Origin: Beroe ovata
Taxonomy: Eukaryota; Ctenophora; Nuda; Beroida; Beroidae
Assembly (NCBI GenBank): GCA_946803715.1
Contig: CAMPET010000088.1
Location: 229,964-248,168 of the forward strand
DNA length: 18,205 nt
Reading direction: 5' to 3'
A model generated the notes under the pieces. That model did not search any database and had not been told where the DNA came from. It saw nothing but the letters and a program-made list of their open reading frames with translations. This document shows, piece after piece, positions 8,776-17,196 of the stretch. Every line of letters starts with the position of its first letter. Position 1 is the first letter of the stretch. The position numbers were made by a program, and so were the translations under genes.

Positions 8776-9400
8776 TGTGTCTGTGACTTGAGGAAAGATC
8801 AGAGTCAACGCTAAATGAAAAGAATGGAGGAGTGTCCTTTTAGTGAAGTGGACCAACACTCATATCTAGACTTCTTCTATAATAGTCAGAGTGGCTCCTA
8901 GGACACAAGGTAACAGTCCCTATACTGGGCCCATCGCATTGCAAAATTCTTTCAAGAATCAAGATCTTAAACTGTCAACAGACAATGTCTCCCATCTCTG
9001 TATACATTCTATGGGCCAGCAGTCGAGAATTAAGTTCTGCGAAAGTTTAGAGCATTGAGACGCCATCTTCCTTCCCTGAACGCTTCTGGAGCAAGAGCTC
9101 TCATTTCTGAATGATCAAGTGGAATTCGCTAACTACTTGAGTCCAATCAAAAAACTTGAGAAAAAGAAGAGGAAAAGAGGAAGACGTGATTTTCAAGAGA
9201 ATGTCAGCTAACAAATCTAACAACCTTGGAAGAGTTGTGATACTGTAACTATACCTGGCATATATATATATATATAGCCTCTGTTGAAGCAGTTGGGGCA
9301 TAACTGGATATAAAACTTTTCACTGATAAAACGTTTACTCATGGCGTCTTGTATTCGTGGTAATAAGGTGTTGTAAAAGTTGGATATCATGTACCGTCAC
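8776..9400. other. Gene-poor spacer with one short Lys-rich open frame
   Basis: The only coding-like stretch is a plus-strand frame at 9080-9211, read from just after a TGA to TAA 9209-9211. It gives 43 residues without an ATG start, with a leucine/glutamate-rich helix-like start and a strongly basic end (KKLEKKKRKRGRR). It could be an exon or pseudogene scrap; no partner exon was found. A short TA run lies near 9261-9275. The rest shows nothing I can support. Confidence 0.25.
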
Positions 9401-9412
9401 CCTCCAAAAACC

Positions 9413-9440
9413 GGACGTCTGCTTTTAAAAGCGGACGTCC
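9413..9440. repeat. Near-perfect 28-bp palindrome
   Basis: GGACGTCTGCTTTT is followed directly by AAAAGCGGACGTCC, with one mismatched pair and no loop. Weaker symmetry continues outward (CAAAAACC on the left, GCATTTTTG on the right). It stands alone in AT-rich sequence and could be a small foldback relic or a dyad protein-binding site. Confidence 0.7.
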
Positions 9441-9447
9441 GCATTTT

Positions 9448-10163
9448 TGATCAATGTCTGCTTTTTTGATGAAAAAGGGTCGAACTTCCTCGAGACTGCC
9501 AAAAATTCAATTTCATAATGAATTGTATTGAATACCTCTCAAGATAAGGCAAATTCTATTGAATTGAATTGAATCATATTTTTACAGCACAATATCAATG
9601 AACATAAATAGACGCTTCTATGTTGTGCTGACGGAGAACACTTAGTCAATCTTTTAGACTGAAAAAACAAAGTGGCAGTCGGTCCTTATTGAACATTAAA
9701 AAGCGTTAAAGGTACTCTTTAGATAGTACATACTTATTTACAAGTATAGAAAATTGGTCATATATCGAGCATTGTTTGTCCTAGTGGCTAGGAAATCTAC
9801 CGAAGACGAATTGTATGATTGACATCTCTCTGGATGATCTACATTTCTGGCCTTCTTATGACATTCATGAGCAACTAATGACTACTTGAAGTTATGATGA
9901 ATGATATGGGTATTCAATCATGGGAAATCATGCTTAATAAAACAGCTATGAAGACCTTAAGCCTGAGTGACACTCTAATCAGTAATCAGATCTACTAGCC
10001 TGACTTACTCGTCCAATTAGAGGCGCCAAACCTTGAAGGGAAGTCGCTTGCAGTTTAGATAAGTTTCCAAGAAACAGGTTCCTCCAAGTGCTCAAGAGAT
10101 TTTTCATCTTTGAGCTCTGACTGCTTAAGATTATCGATTTCGTTCAGAATATTCATGTTCTTT
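9448..10163. other. AT-rich spacer
   Basis: TTGAATTGAATTGAAT words occur near 9560-9575. No open frame, exon or RNA gene that I can support was found in this stretch. Confidence 0.4.
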
Positions 10164-10228
10164 ATGTTCTAAACACTCACGATGCTCTGCATGTTCTTAA
10201 CACCTATGATGCTCTGTATGTTCTAAAC
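10164..10228. repeat. 27-bp tandem repeat, about 2.4 copies
   Basis: ATGTTCTAAACACTCACGAT followed by GCTCTGC is repeated with a few substitutions at 10191-10217, with a partial third copy at 10218-10228. It lies just upstream of the reverse-transcriptase relic. Confidence 0.75.
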
Positions 10229-10254
10229 AAAGCAGTCTCAGGTATTGAACATCA

Positions 10255-10759
10255 ATGATTCAACTTTACCCCCAATATTGCCCAACTAACAATTATCTGT
10301 TATGGGACCCTGGTAAGGTGACTGAGATTCAGCTGATAGAAGGGGTTCAGAGGACGTTCACCAGTCGAATTGCAGGACTGCAGCGTCTTACATACTGGGA
10401 ACGTCTCACTGAATTGAAGCTGTCACTGCAGCGAGGACGGGAGCGCTATATTATTCTGACTATGTGGAAGATTCTCCATAAGGTGGTACCAAATTCCTGT
10501 GACACTACTTTCAAGATGACATCAAGAAACGGTATGGTTGCAGTCATCCCACTGCTATCAAAGATGACCTCCTCAAGAAATCAACTCTTTATGACAGTTC
10601 ATTTGCAGTTAAAGGACCTAAGCTATGGAAAAAGATACCTAGTCACGTGAAAACTGCAGAAAGTTTCAATACATTTAAAGCTTGTTTGTCAAATTTTCTT
10701 TCCATGATACCGGACGAGCCTCTGGTTGCAAGGTACAGCTGCAGATGGTCCAACTTATA
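10255..10759 (+). pseudogene. 3'-terminal relic of a non-LTR retrotransposon reverse transcriptase
   Basis: The frame from about 10303 reads VTEIQLIEGVQRTFTSRI, GLQRLTYWERLTELKL, then a MWKILHKVVPN segment. This is the characteristic region after the catalytic core in LINE-type reverse transcriptases (pattern IExVQRRFTxxIxGLxxLxYxERLxxLxLxxLxxRR, then a YKILHG-like motif). The homologous continuation after about 10530 (DDLLKKSTLYDSSFAVKGPK, LWKKIPSHVK, FKACLSNFL) is in another frame and ends at TAG 10757-10759, so a frameshift breaks the gene near 10525-10545. The catalytic palm (YxDD) and the endonuclease are absent. It is a 5'-truncated, frameshifted dead copy. The subfamily (CR1/L2/jockey-like) cannot be set from this fragment. 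Confidence 0.8.
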
Positions 10760-10874
10760 GGTAGACTACTCGCCAACGCGGTGGTCGGAACTGTGATGGC
10801 CCTTCCAACTCTTCAACATCACCAAGTTACCAAGTTAGTTAGAATACCTGCCAAGTAGACGTGCTACACTATCC

Positions 10875-10928
10875 GACTCTCAACTACAACTCTCAACTAC
10901 AACTCTCAACTACGACTCTCAACTACGC
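10875..10928. repeat. 12-bp tandem repeat ACTCTCAACTAC
   Basis: Four copies with minor changes (ACTCTCAACTAC, with ACAACT or ACGACT junctions). It lies 115 bp beyond the reverse-transcriptase stop codon and could be part of the retrotransposon 3' UTR or tail. Confidence 0.8.
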
Positions 10929-12120
10929 TCTCGAAGCATCAATTCTATGAAGGAGCACTTTGGAACAAACATTTTTTCTGATTGGCACTATGACATGATA
11001 CTTGCCCTGTTGCTTGACTTTCACTCCAATTTTCATTGTGTAAGTTGACAACACAATGCATTTAACGGTGAGTCAAAAAGTACTCGCTGTGCAGATGCAA
11101 CAACACAAGATTATGTTATGTTGCTCCAATCAGCATTTGCATTCTTCCTTAGAAGTGAAGAACAGAAAGAGCAACATAATCAAAGTACCATCATCAGAAA
11201 TGAGCTCCCAGTTCACTATTACAGTAGTAGCATGTGTCCATGGCAAAGCGCACTTAACTTCAAAATCAGCATGTACAACTTGTGGTGAACACCTGGACAG
11301 ACAAACAGATAAACTTATAATACAGTTGTTAAGTGAGGCTTTGATTGTGACATCTTTGATTGTGACATCTGTGAATCATCGAAAAAACTTTTATTTTACT
11401 AGATCTTAGAATTTGCTGAAGGCTTGTAATATGAGGTTACTTGATGTACAGTAATTGAGCTGCAAGAAATTCGTAAGATTTATGGTATCTAGAAAACACA
11501 ATATGTATACTCACATGAAAGACATAAGATTCACATTTAATCCATCTCAGTTGAAAACAAGCATGCAGCACCACCTATATGAAATAATCTTGAAAATAGG
11601 TATTAGGTATGATCATTTGATTTACAAAGTAACTGTAAGTCCCATAAAATAACATGAATATCAGCAACTGGAAGGTGGAAAAGCACTAATTTGTCTGAAA
11701 CAGGAAAACTGATATAACCTGCAATGGCACTTAAGTGTAAGTTCACAACACAATATTTGAGAGATGCAGAACAGTTTTGAATAAGCAAATGGCATGATTG
11801 GTCAGGGGCTTTGATCTAATTCACTGTTCACATTATTGCTCTTTTTTACTATTTACATAACTTCGGATGGAAGCTTTACTATGTTACATCTTAGATCACT
11901 GAACAATAATCAAATATCTGAACTCAAGCATCTGAAGTAGAAGACTTATGAAATATTGACAAACAAAAACAAATAGTATTGAATTAAAACTAGGCCATGA
12001 CATATTGATAAATGGCTGAACAAAAATGATATAGATAAAAAGATCAGGTTTGGCCAGATTATGCAAAAAACCTTGCATGACCAAAAATTACAATTTGGTT
12101 CCATATATGCATGGGATTTC
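10929..12120. other. Gene-poor stretch with one unrecognised 117-codon frame
   Basis: The longest frame, on the plus strand at 11056-11409, starts MHLTVSQKVLAVQMQQHK and has a CTTCGEH segment. I recognise no family, and its composition is like the surrounding AT-rich DNA. A short repeat, TTTGATTGTGACATC, occurs twice at about 11340-11370. I would not call it a gene without transcript evidence. The remaining sequence holds only short overlapping frames. Confidence 0.3.
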
Positions 12121-12127
12121 ATACACA

Positions 12128-12170
12128 CGCGCGCGCCGCACGCAAGAAGCAGTGGACAGATAACATCCGG
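12128..12170. mobile_element. Solo arm of the GGACAGATAACATCCGG foldback element
   Basis: This segment ends GGACAGATAACATCCGG and contains a GCGCGC...GCAAGAAGCAG stretch matching the right arm of the palindrome at 12268-12400 with a few differences. No matching left arm is adjacent, so it is a truncated copy of the same family. Confidence 0.75.
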
Positions 12171-12259
12171 CCAGCAATTGCCTGATGATGCTTAACTGTT
12201 AACCCGGAGCTGATGCGAGCCGCGAATCGACAGCTGCTGATGGGGAAATTGTACATGTA

Positions 12260-12267
12260 GGATTTTA
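12260..12267. repeat. Target-site duplication GGATTTTA, left copy
   Basis: Identical to 12401-12408. The two copies flank the 133-bp palindrome exactly, and the sequence occurs once in the uninterrupted sister element (with one substitution at 2584-2591). Confidence 0.8.
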
Positions 12268-12400
12268 TTGCCGGATGTTATCTGTCCACTGTTTCTTGCG
12301 CGCGGCGCGCACGCCTTCATCGAAGGCCGGAACTGGTTCGGCCTTTGATGAAGGCGCGCGCGTCGCGCGCAAGAAACAGAGGACAGATAACATCCGGCAA
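12268..12400. mobile_element. 133-bp palindromic MITE inserted in the 91-bp element
   Basis: The element starts TTGCCGGATGTTATCTGTCC and ends with the exact reverse complement GGACAGATAACATCCGGCAA. Arms of about 64 bp pair almost throughout, including CTGTTTCTTGCGCGCG, GCCTTCATC and AAGGCCG blocks around a short loop near 12333. It is flanked by an exact 8-bp duplication. Eight-base duplications are typical of hAT and some other cut-and-paste superfamilies. There is no coding capacity. Confidence 0.88.
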
Positions 12401-12408
12401 GGATTTTA
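12401..12408. repeat. Target-site duplication GGATTTTA, right copy
   Basis: Identical to 12260-12267 and directly abuts the right end (CCGGCAA) of the 133-bp palindrome. Confidence 0.8.
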
Positions 12409-12726
12409 CCCTACCGTCGGTGCGCGCGATTTTCAATCCGCCTTGCCAGGGATAAAATCCCAACAGCAAGGGTAGGGTAAAATCCTACAAATGGGGAAAC
12501 CAAACAACCTGCTGATTTGGCAATGTTCATACTATTCTTGACCTGTTGCTTATCTTTTCAATGCATTTCTTCAGATGTATGGTGAAGCACTTTGTTTTGT
12601 TAATGAGCATGGTGCAACTAAAGGAAATTCAACTTGGCAATCATAAACTTTGTGTGGCAGTTCAAAGAAATGACCAAAAGAACTGTGATAGTATGAATTT
12701 TGTGACTGGAACACATCCTGCTATTG

Positions 12727-12847
12727 TGTCCAATGACTCAATGAGTTGGTAATACACTCAATGATTCGTGTATCACGCCCACTTGGCGGGTTTTCTAGTT
12801 GCTAATAATCTGTTTTGTATAGTAAAGTCTCTCTTCAATGCTATAAT
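12727..12847. repeat. Direct repeat of about 120 bp, copy 1
   Basis: Highly similar to 12953-13069. Both start TGTCC and share AATACACTCAATGATTCG, TGTATCACGCCCACTTGGCG, TTTTCTAGTT, AATAATCTGTTTT and AAGTCTCTCTTCAATGCTAT. The spacing is 226 bp. It is a local segmental duplication or two copies of a short element. Confidence 0.9.
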
Positions 12848-12952
12848 GCTACACAGAGCAGTCAACTCTCTTAATGTGAGAGTGCACATTCTTTTTCATG
12901 TATCAAGTAAATTACCTGTCACTGTCTACTGTCATTTATATTCCCGCTATCC

Positions 12953-13069
12953 TGTCCACTGAATCAATGAGTAATACACTCAATGATTCGTGTATCACGC
13001 CCACTTGGCGTGTTTTCTAGTTACAAATAATCTGTTTTATATAGAAAAGTCTCTCTTCAATGCTATAAT
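12953..13069. repeat. Direct repeat of about 120 bp, copy 2
   Basis: Second copy of the 12727-12847 segment, with a 4-base deletion near its start (GAGTTGGTAAT versus GAGTAAT) and scattered substitutions. It ends about 170 bp upstream of the start codon of the PH-domain gene. Confidence 0.9.
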
Positions 13070-13242
13070 TTCTGACATTCAAGCGTACTCCCATATGATC
13101 GTATGATTATTAGCAGAACAAATTATTCAAATCGCATTGTTTCTGTTTACACACAATTTTATCAGTTCCCTTTAGCTCTATGCAATATTATTTTGTGCTT
13201 TTTAGAATGGTTTGTGAGTGAAAGTATGATGCTGAAACTGGC

Positions 13243-14638
13243 ATGGAGTTAGATGCTAGGCTTGAAGGTTGGCTCTTCATAACCTGTGAGTCACCTGTCT
13301 ATGATGAAAGGATATATATATATGAATGTTATACCTGTTTGGCACATAGCTAGTTTTTGCTAAGATGACCGTTGATGATAGATATGAAATATGTTTGGTA
13401 GAGCTGTAGTACCGGTCCTTTGACCAGTAACATGTCATGATATATTTTACTTCTAACTGTATTCTGGAGGAATCATACTTTCAGTTGGTTTAGAGAGTGG
13501 CTATCCTCCATCATCTCTAACTTGGCACCGGAGATATTGTGTACTTGAACCAAACTTAAAGAAGTTTTATGTTTTGAAGGATGAACAGGTAAAAGGAGAA
13601 TTTCTCTTTACATTGGTTTTGAATTAGGCATTTAAATCTTTTTCTCACAAATTTTCAACATTTTCTCCTTCAGAGTGCTCAGAGTGTGAGCAATAATGCT
13701 GTCGTGCGACTTGATGATGATTGTAAGAATGATGTTGTGTCTAAGCAAGAAGGTAAATAGTTCAAACAACCTTATACCTAATTCATTTTAATGAGATTAT
13801 GACCAATTACCGATTAGGGAAGAAACTGGGATTGGCCCTTTCAATTGATGGATTATAATCATGTCATTCATGTTTCCATTAAAAAAAAACTCAATCTTTT
13901 TTGGCGTATAGTATGGCTGTGGGTTTGTTTTGTAAACCAAGCAAGTGCAAATAGGTATGGGTACTATTGTCACAGTAAGTTTAACATTGTGTTAAACAGA
14001 AAGTACTATGAATTGGCTACACATTTGCCTGAATATGTAGTTGGCGGTTACATGTCACACATATGCTATCGCCTATCATTCTTGTTGTACGCATTAGGTA
14101 GGCACATATTACTTTAGCATCATTACAGTGCTACTTCCTTATCAAATGAAGTGACCTAACCAAATCACTTAAAGTTGATGGATTAATCAAAGCTATACCT
14201 AGGTACTAAAGAATGAATGATTCATTCACACATGTTCCTTACCCATAGTAAGGGGTTGATAGTATAAATAATATCGCAGTAACATATCTGGCTTCCCCTG
14301 AGGTGGTGACTAGGGCCAGACCTCATCCTGCTATCTACACATTCTACAGCTCTACTGGGTTTAAAACAGTTATATACAATATGATGATGCTTGGCATCTA
14401 TCTAACAGAAGTGTGAGAGTGAGATAGTGAGTGGCCCCATTAACACTCCCTACATAACCCTCACACCTCGATTTGTGTGACTTGTGTCACACTTTGTGTG
14501 ATGTTTTATGTACACTCTCTGTGTGTTTAAGTGTGTGTGAGAGAATGTGAACTTTTACCAGATTCTCTAATTGGTGCAAATTTGGAGCAATTGTCAGTGT
14601 GGATGTACTCATTCTTCTACACAATAATATGTAGATGA
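13243..14638 (+). CDS. Small PH-domain protein, five coding exons
   Basis: Proposed exons are 13243-13285, 13485-13588, 13674-13752, 13912-13974 and 14562 to 14630 or 14638; every border is GT-AG and the phases (1, 0, 1, 1) match. The ATG has an in-frame TGA 24 bases upstream. The 121-residue translation follows the PH fold: strand 1 LEGWLFIT, strands 2-4 WHRRYCVLEPNLKKFYVLKD and AVVRLDDD, strands 5-7 WLWVCFVNQ and NRYGYYCH, then a C-terminal helix NLEQLSVWMYSF with the near-invariant Trp (residue 110). PH domains bind phosphoinositides or proteins at membranes. The WHRR-x-CVL wording recalls anillin PH domains, but that is only an impression. The frame stops at 14636-14638. A donor at 14631 (GTAGAT) would instead splice on, possibly in phase to 17197. 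The first three exons are firmer than the fourth and fifth. The 587-bp fourth intron contains no obvious extra exon. Confidence 0.6.
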
Positions 14639-15080
14639 GCAGAAATGGGAACTCGGAAGTCTTGCCATTCTATAACAGATCTCAGCTTATGAGATTTGAT
14701 GATAAATCATGTAGGATTTCATGAAATCTGCGTTTGAGCACTTGATACAGAGCAGACATCTTAGCTACATCCTACATCATTTTCAATTGTCCCCTCCAAG
14801 CAACTCATATCACATGGTAACTTATGTCTGTAGACAATAGTCATGTCAACTAGTTATGATATGTAGGTACACGCCCAACAATAGTGTTTGTGTATGTATG
14901 TTATAATAGGTATCAAATATAGCTACATGCTAGATCGAATTGTATTGTTCTATGATCCTCAACCGTTACAATGGTTACTCTGGGTGTAGGTTACTTTAGA
15001 TCAGCAATATAGCGGTACTGTGTCATCCCCCAAAATGTGTCTGAATAAGACATGAGTGAGATACTCTGAATGAGTGTAAA
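14639..15080. other. AT-rich stretch without supported genes
   Basis: This follows the PH-domain exons. I see no splice-compatible exon or long frame here. If the PH gene continues to 17197, this is intron. Confidence 0.35.
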
Positions 15081-15085
15081 CAGCA

Positions 15086-15140
15086 CACACAAACACACAC
15101 AAATACACACACACACAAATACACACACACAAATACATGT
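15086..15140. repeat. CA microsatellite
   Basis: (CA)n interrupted by AAATA units, from about 15086 to 15131, followed by ATACATGTATTTG. It is non-coding. Confidence 0.9.
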
Positions 15141-15349
15141 ATTTGGTGATTCCATGACACCTGCCAGCATATTATAGAACATACAGTGGGGGTAACAATA
15201 TGGCCTGGCTACTGCACACAGTGGTGTCATGGCGAACCCGGGGCAATTGATATTATATATGCCGTAGTAAGGCAGCCCTATCATATTGAGGGTGTATTGT
15301 GATCACGCCAATTCCCAGAACAACTGCTGCTCTGCCAAGCGCAATACAC

Positions 15350-15366
15350 CCACACCCACACACNNN

Positions 15367-15419
<53 letters not shown>
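15350..15419. repeat. CA microsatellite with three Ns
   Basis: Almost pure (CA)n of about 60 bp with NNN at 15364-15366, followed by a short CTG triplet run (15423-15437). The frame that crosses it encodes only His-Thr repeats and is not a gene. Confidence 0.95.
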
Positions 15420-15420
<1 letters not shown>

Positions 15421-15639
15421 ATCTGCTGCTGCTGCTGCAGTTACTCCTTCATAAATCTCGAGATCAGATGGTGGAATGTGTTAAGTGCTAATTTTTACCG
15501 TCTCCCTCTCTCTGATATCAGCACTATCGCTACAGCAGCTATAGTGTATACATTTGAGGATGTGTACTTCAGCGTGTATACATTACGAAGTGTCACAGTG
15601 TACATTGTAAGATTGTAGCTTAGCGCCGAAGAGAAGGAC

Positions 15640-15676
15640 AGAGAGAGAGAGAGTGGCGATGTAGAGAGAGAGAGAA
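15640..15676. repeat. GA-rich microsatellite
   Basis: Two (GA)n runs, AGAGAGAGAGAGAG and AGAGAGAGAGAG, separated by TGGCGATGT. It lies in the presumed first intron of the minus-strand MGCVNSKA candidate. Confidence 0.9.
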
Positions 15677-15757
15677 ACTAATTATTCCTTTTTGAGAAGA
15701 AAATGATAAATCCACTCGAGAGCTATCTGATAATATGAACATTTGCAGGTTAATAAC

Positions 15758-15782
15758 CTGCTTTAGAATTGACACAGCCCAT
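15758..15782 (-). CDS. Candidate first coding exon of a myristoylated/palmitoylated protein
   Basis: On the minus strand ATG at 15782 begins MGCVNSKA, and a GT donor follows after G at 15758 (GCAG|GTTATT). Gly2, Ser6 and Lys7 match the N-myristoylation consensus, and Cys3 is a typical palmitoylation site, as in Src-family kinases and other lipid-anchored signalling proteins. Without splicing the frame ends two codons after the splice point. Later exons would lie below 15757. A 42-base phase-compatible exon may exist near 15521-15562, but I could not extend it with confidence. The CT/GA-rich upstream sequence and the X-box at 15863-15876 fit a promoter. The exon is very short, so chance remains possible. 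Confidence 0.35.
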
Positions 15783-15862
15783 GATAAGATGTATCTTAAT
15801 TTAACAGGGCTCTCTCTCTATCTTTCTTCTTTTCTTTGTCTTTATGACGAACGAGAACTATA

Positions 15863-15876
15863 GTTGCCATAGCAAC
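15863..15876. promoter_or_regulatory. Perfect palindromic RFX X-box
   Basis: GTTGCCATAGCAAC matches the X-box consensus GTHNYYATRRNAAC at every position, and its two 6-base half-sites (GTTGCC or GTTGCT type) are inverted around the central AT with one mismatch. RFX factors bind such sites about 50-200 bp upstream of cilium and flagellum genes. On the minus strand it lies 81 bp upstream of the MGCVNSKA start codon. The motif is orientation-neutral and could also serve a plus-strand gene. Confidence 0.55.
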
Positions 15877-16296
15877 TTCAGCACTCAAATCCCAGATATA
15901 TCCAACCACGCAATCCTGGAACCAGACTTATGGTTTTAATCTAGACTAACCGTAACAGTCTCCACAATAATAATATGTACCTACACGCATACACAACATT
16001 TGAGGGTACATCGCATCATGCAATACATGTATAATAATGCACTATGTATGTGTCTGCTAACATGTTGTAGTGTCAATTAGTCTCGACTTTGCTATCCTGA
16101 CAGAGACCTCCTTCTTTCCTATTATGTCTCCACAAATTCCCTGTATTCTATAACATCAGCTGGTATGATGCTGGAATTTGATTGTCAAAAGCGACATTCT
16201 TGGAATATTTCGATCAAATTCTGAAGAAATCTGGTGGCTTTTTATATTGATTCTGTCTACGAATGAAATATGCATGCAATACGAGATTTAGCATCC

Positions 16297-16399
16297 ACTG
16301 CAGTCACTGCAGTTCACTCACTGGTCACTGCAGCTCACTCACTGGTCACTGCAGTTCACTCACTGGTCACTGGTCACTACAGTTCACTCAACTGCAGTA
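16297..16399. repeat. 21-bp tandem repeat TCACTGCAGTTCACTCACTGG
   Basis: About four copies, the last ones partly deleted, with CTGCAG (PstI-type) hexamers in each. It lies in a gene-poor stretch and is non-coding. Confidence 0.85.
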
Positions 16400-16545
16400 C
16401 CATATTGTATTGCTGGTAAAATGGCTAATGTAGCTGCATTCTCACGGCTCCTATTTACATTGTATACATGGGCGGGACTAATATAGGCATGTGTGGCAAC
16501 GTTCTTCACTAATATATTATATAGTGCTGCGAAATAATGGACTCC

Positions 16546-16734
16546 TTCTGAAATGAACAAGACGTGGACAATGAACACGTCCTCTATAATATGCCTGGTT
16601 CATTCATTCCCGATTTCCTGCAGAATTCGGTAGAACTCCAAATTGATAGTCTCGGTATAATAGAAGACGTCACACTGACACTTTCATTCCACACTGGTGT
16701 GCTAAGTTCAGAATACTTGATGCTCAATTAAACT
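16546..16734 (+). other. Short open frame of about 58 codons, unrecognised
   Basis: A plus-strand frame is open from just after a stop near 16552 to TAA near 16730. It has an internal ATG at about 16590 giving 47 residues that begin MPGSFIPDFLQNSVELQIDS and continue LGIIEDVTLTLSFHTGV. A possible acceptor, CCTGCAG, lies at 16617-16623 inside the frame. The residue mix looks protein-like, but I recognise no family and can link no neighbouring exon in phase. Confidence 0.2.
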
Positions 16735-17058
16735 TGAACGAGTGCTGAAAAGTTCAGATAGCAGATGGGGAAAAGTTTGAGACTGGTCAATTTCTATTAT
16801 TATTGAGTTTCTATATTAAAATCAGAAGGCAATGTCATGGTTTATTATAGCGAATATATGAGGACGTGTGCATGAGCTATACCATTATTATGTAACACCG
16901 GTAGGTATCGAGGAATCGAAAAATTATTTCGTTTGAAAATTTACAGCCGACAGCTGGTATGTGCATGAATTATCGATTATCTAATTATGTAATGCTGTCG
17001 CCGATAACAGTTGTGTCGTTAGACCGAGCACATCTCACCTAACCAATGAGAATTGAGA

Positions 17059-17157
17059 ATGGGTAATCGTTCTGCTGACACCACGACTGGTTCTATTGGC
17101 ATGACAACTGGTTCAACTGACACAACAACTGGTTCTACTGACACCACGACTTCTTAG
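17059..17157 (+). CDS. Short ORF of Thr/Gly/Ser 7-residue repeats
   Basis: The ORF runs from ATG 17059 to TAG 17155-17157 and encodes 32 residues, MGNRSADTTTGSIGMTTGST and then a further TTTGSTDTTTS-like repeat. It is built from about three copies of a 21-bp unit (ACTGGTTCTACTGACACCAC and similar), which keeps the frame. It could be a mucin-like exon or simply an open minisatellite. The first supported neighbouring exon starts at 17197, but no donor linking the two is evident. Confidence 0.2.
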   Translation: MGNRSADTTTGSIGMTTGSTDTTTGSTDTTTS

Positions 17158-17196
17158 CTATATTTCCAGTGATTGACACCACTATTATACTTTCAG

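Larger units (their letters stand above)
12257..12488. mobile_element. 91-bp foldback element, locus 2, interrupted by a second element
   Basis: The outer ends GTAGGATTTTA (12257-12267) and TAAAATCCTAC (12478-12488) are perfect inverted repeats. Removing the 133-bp insertion at 12268-12400 and one copy of its 8-bp duplication leaves a 91-bp element with perfect 18-bp terminal repeats. That element is nearly identical, in opposite orientation, to the 92-bp unit at 2581-2672. Shared internal blocks include GGATAAAATCCCA, GATTTTCAATCCGCC and GTCGGTGCGCGCG. Confidence 0.85.

Noticed and set aside
8959-9066. Minus-strand 35-codon ORF beginning MASQCSKLSQ
   Set aside because: It is short, with no splice partner, domain or promoter evidence; expected by chance.
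15286-15618. 110-codon plus-strand frame across a CA repeat
   Set aside because: It is mostly His-Thr repeat with Ns and has no splice or domain support.
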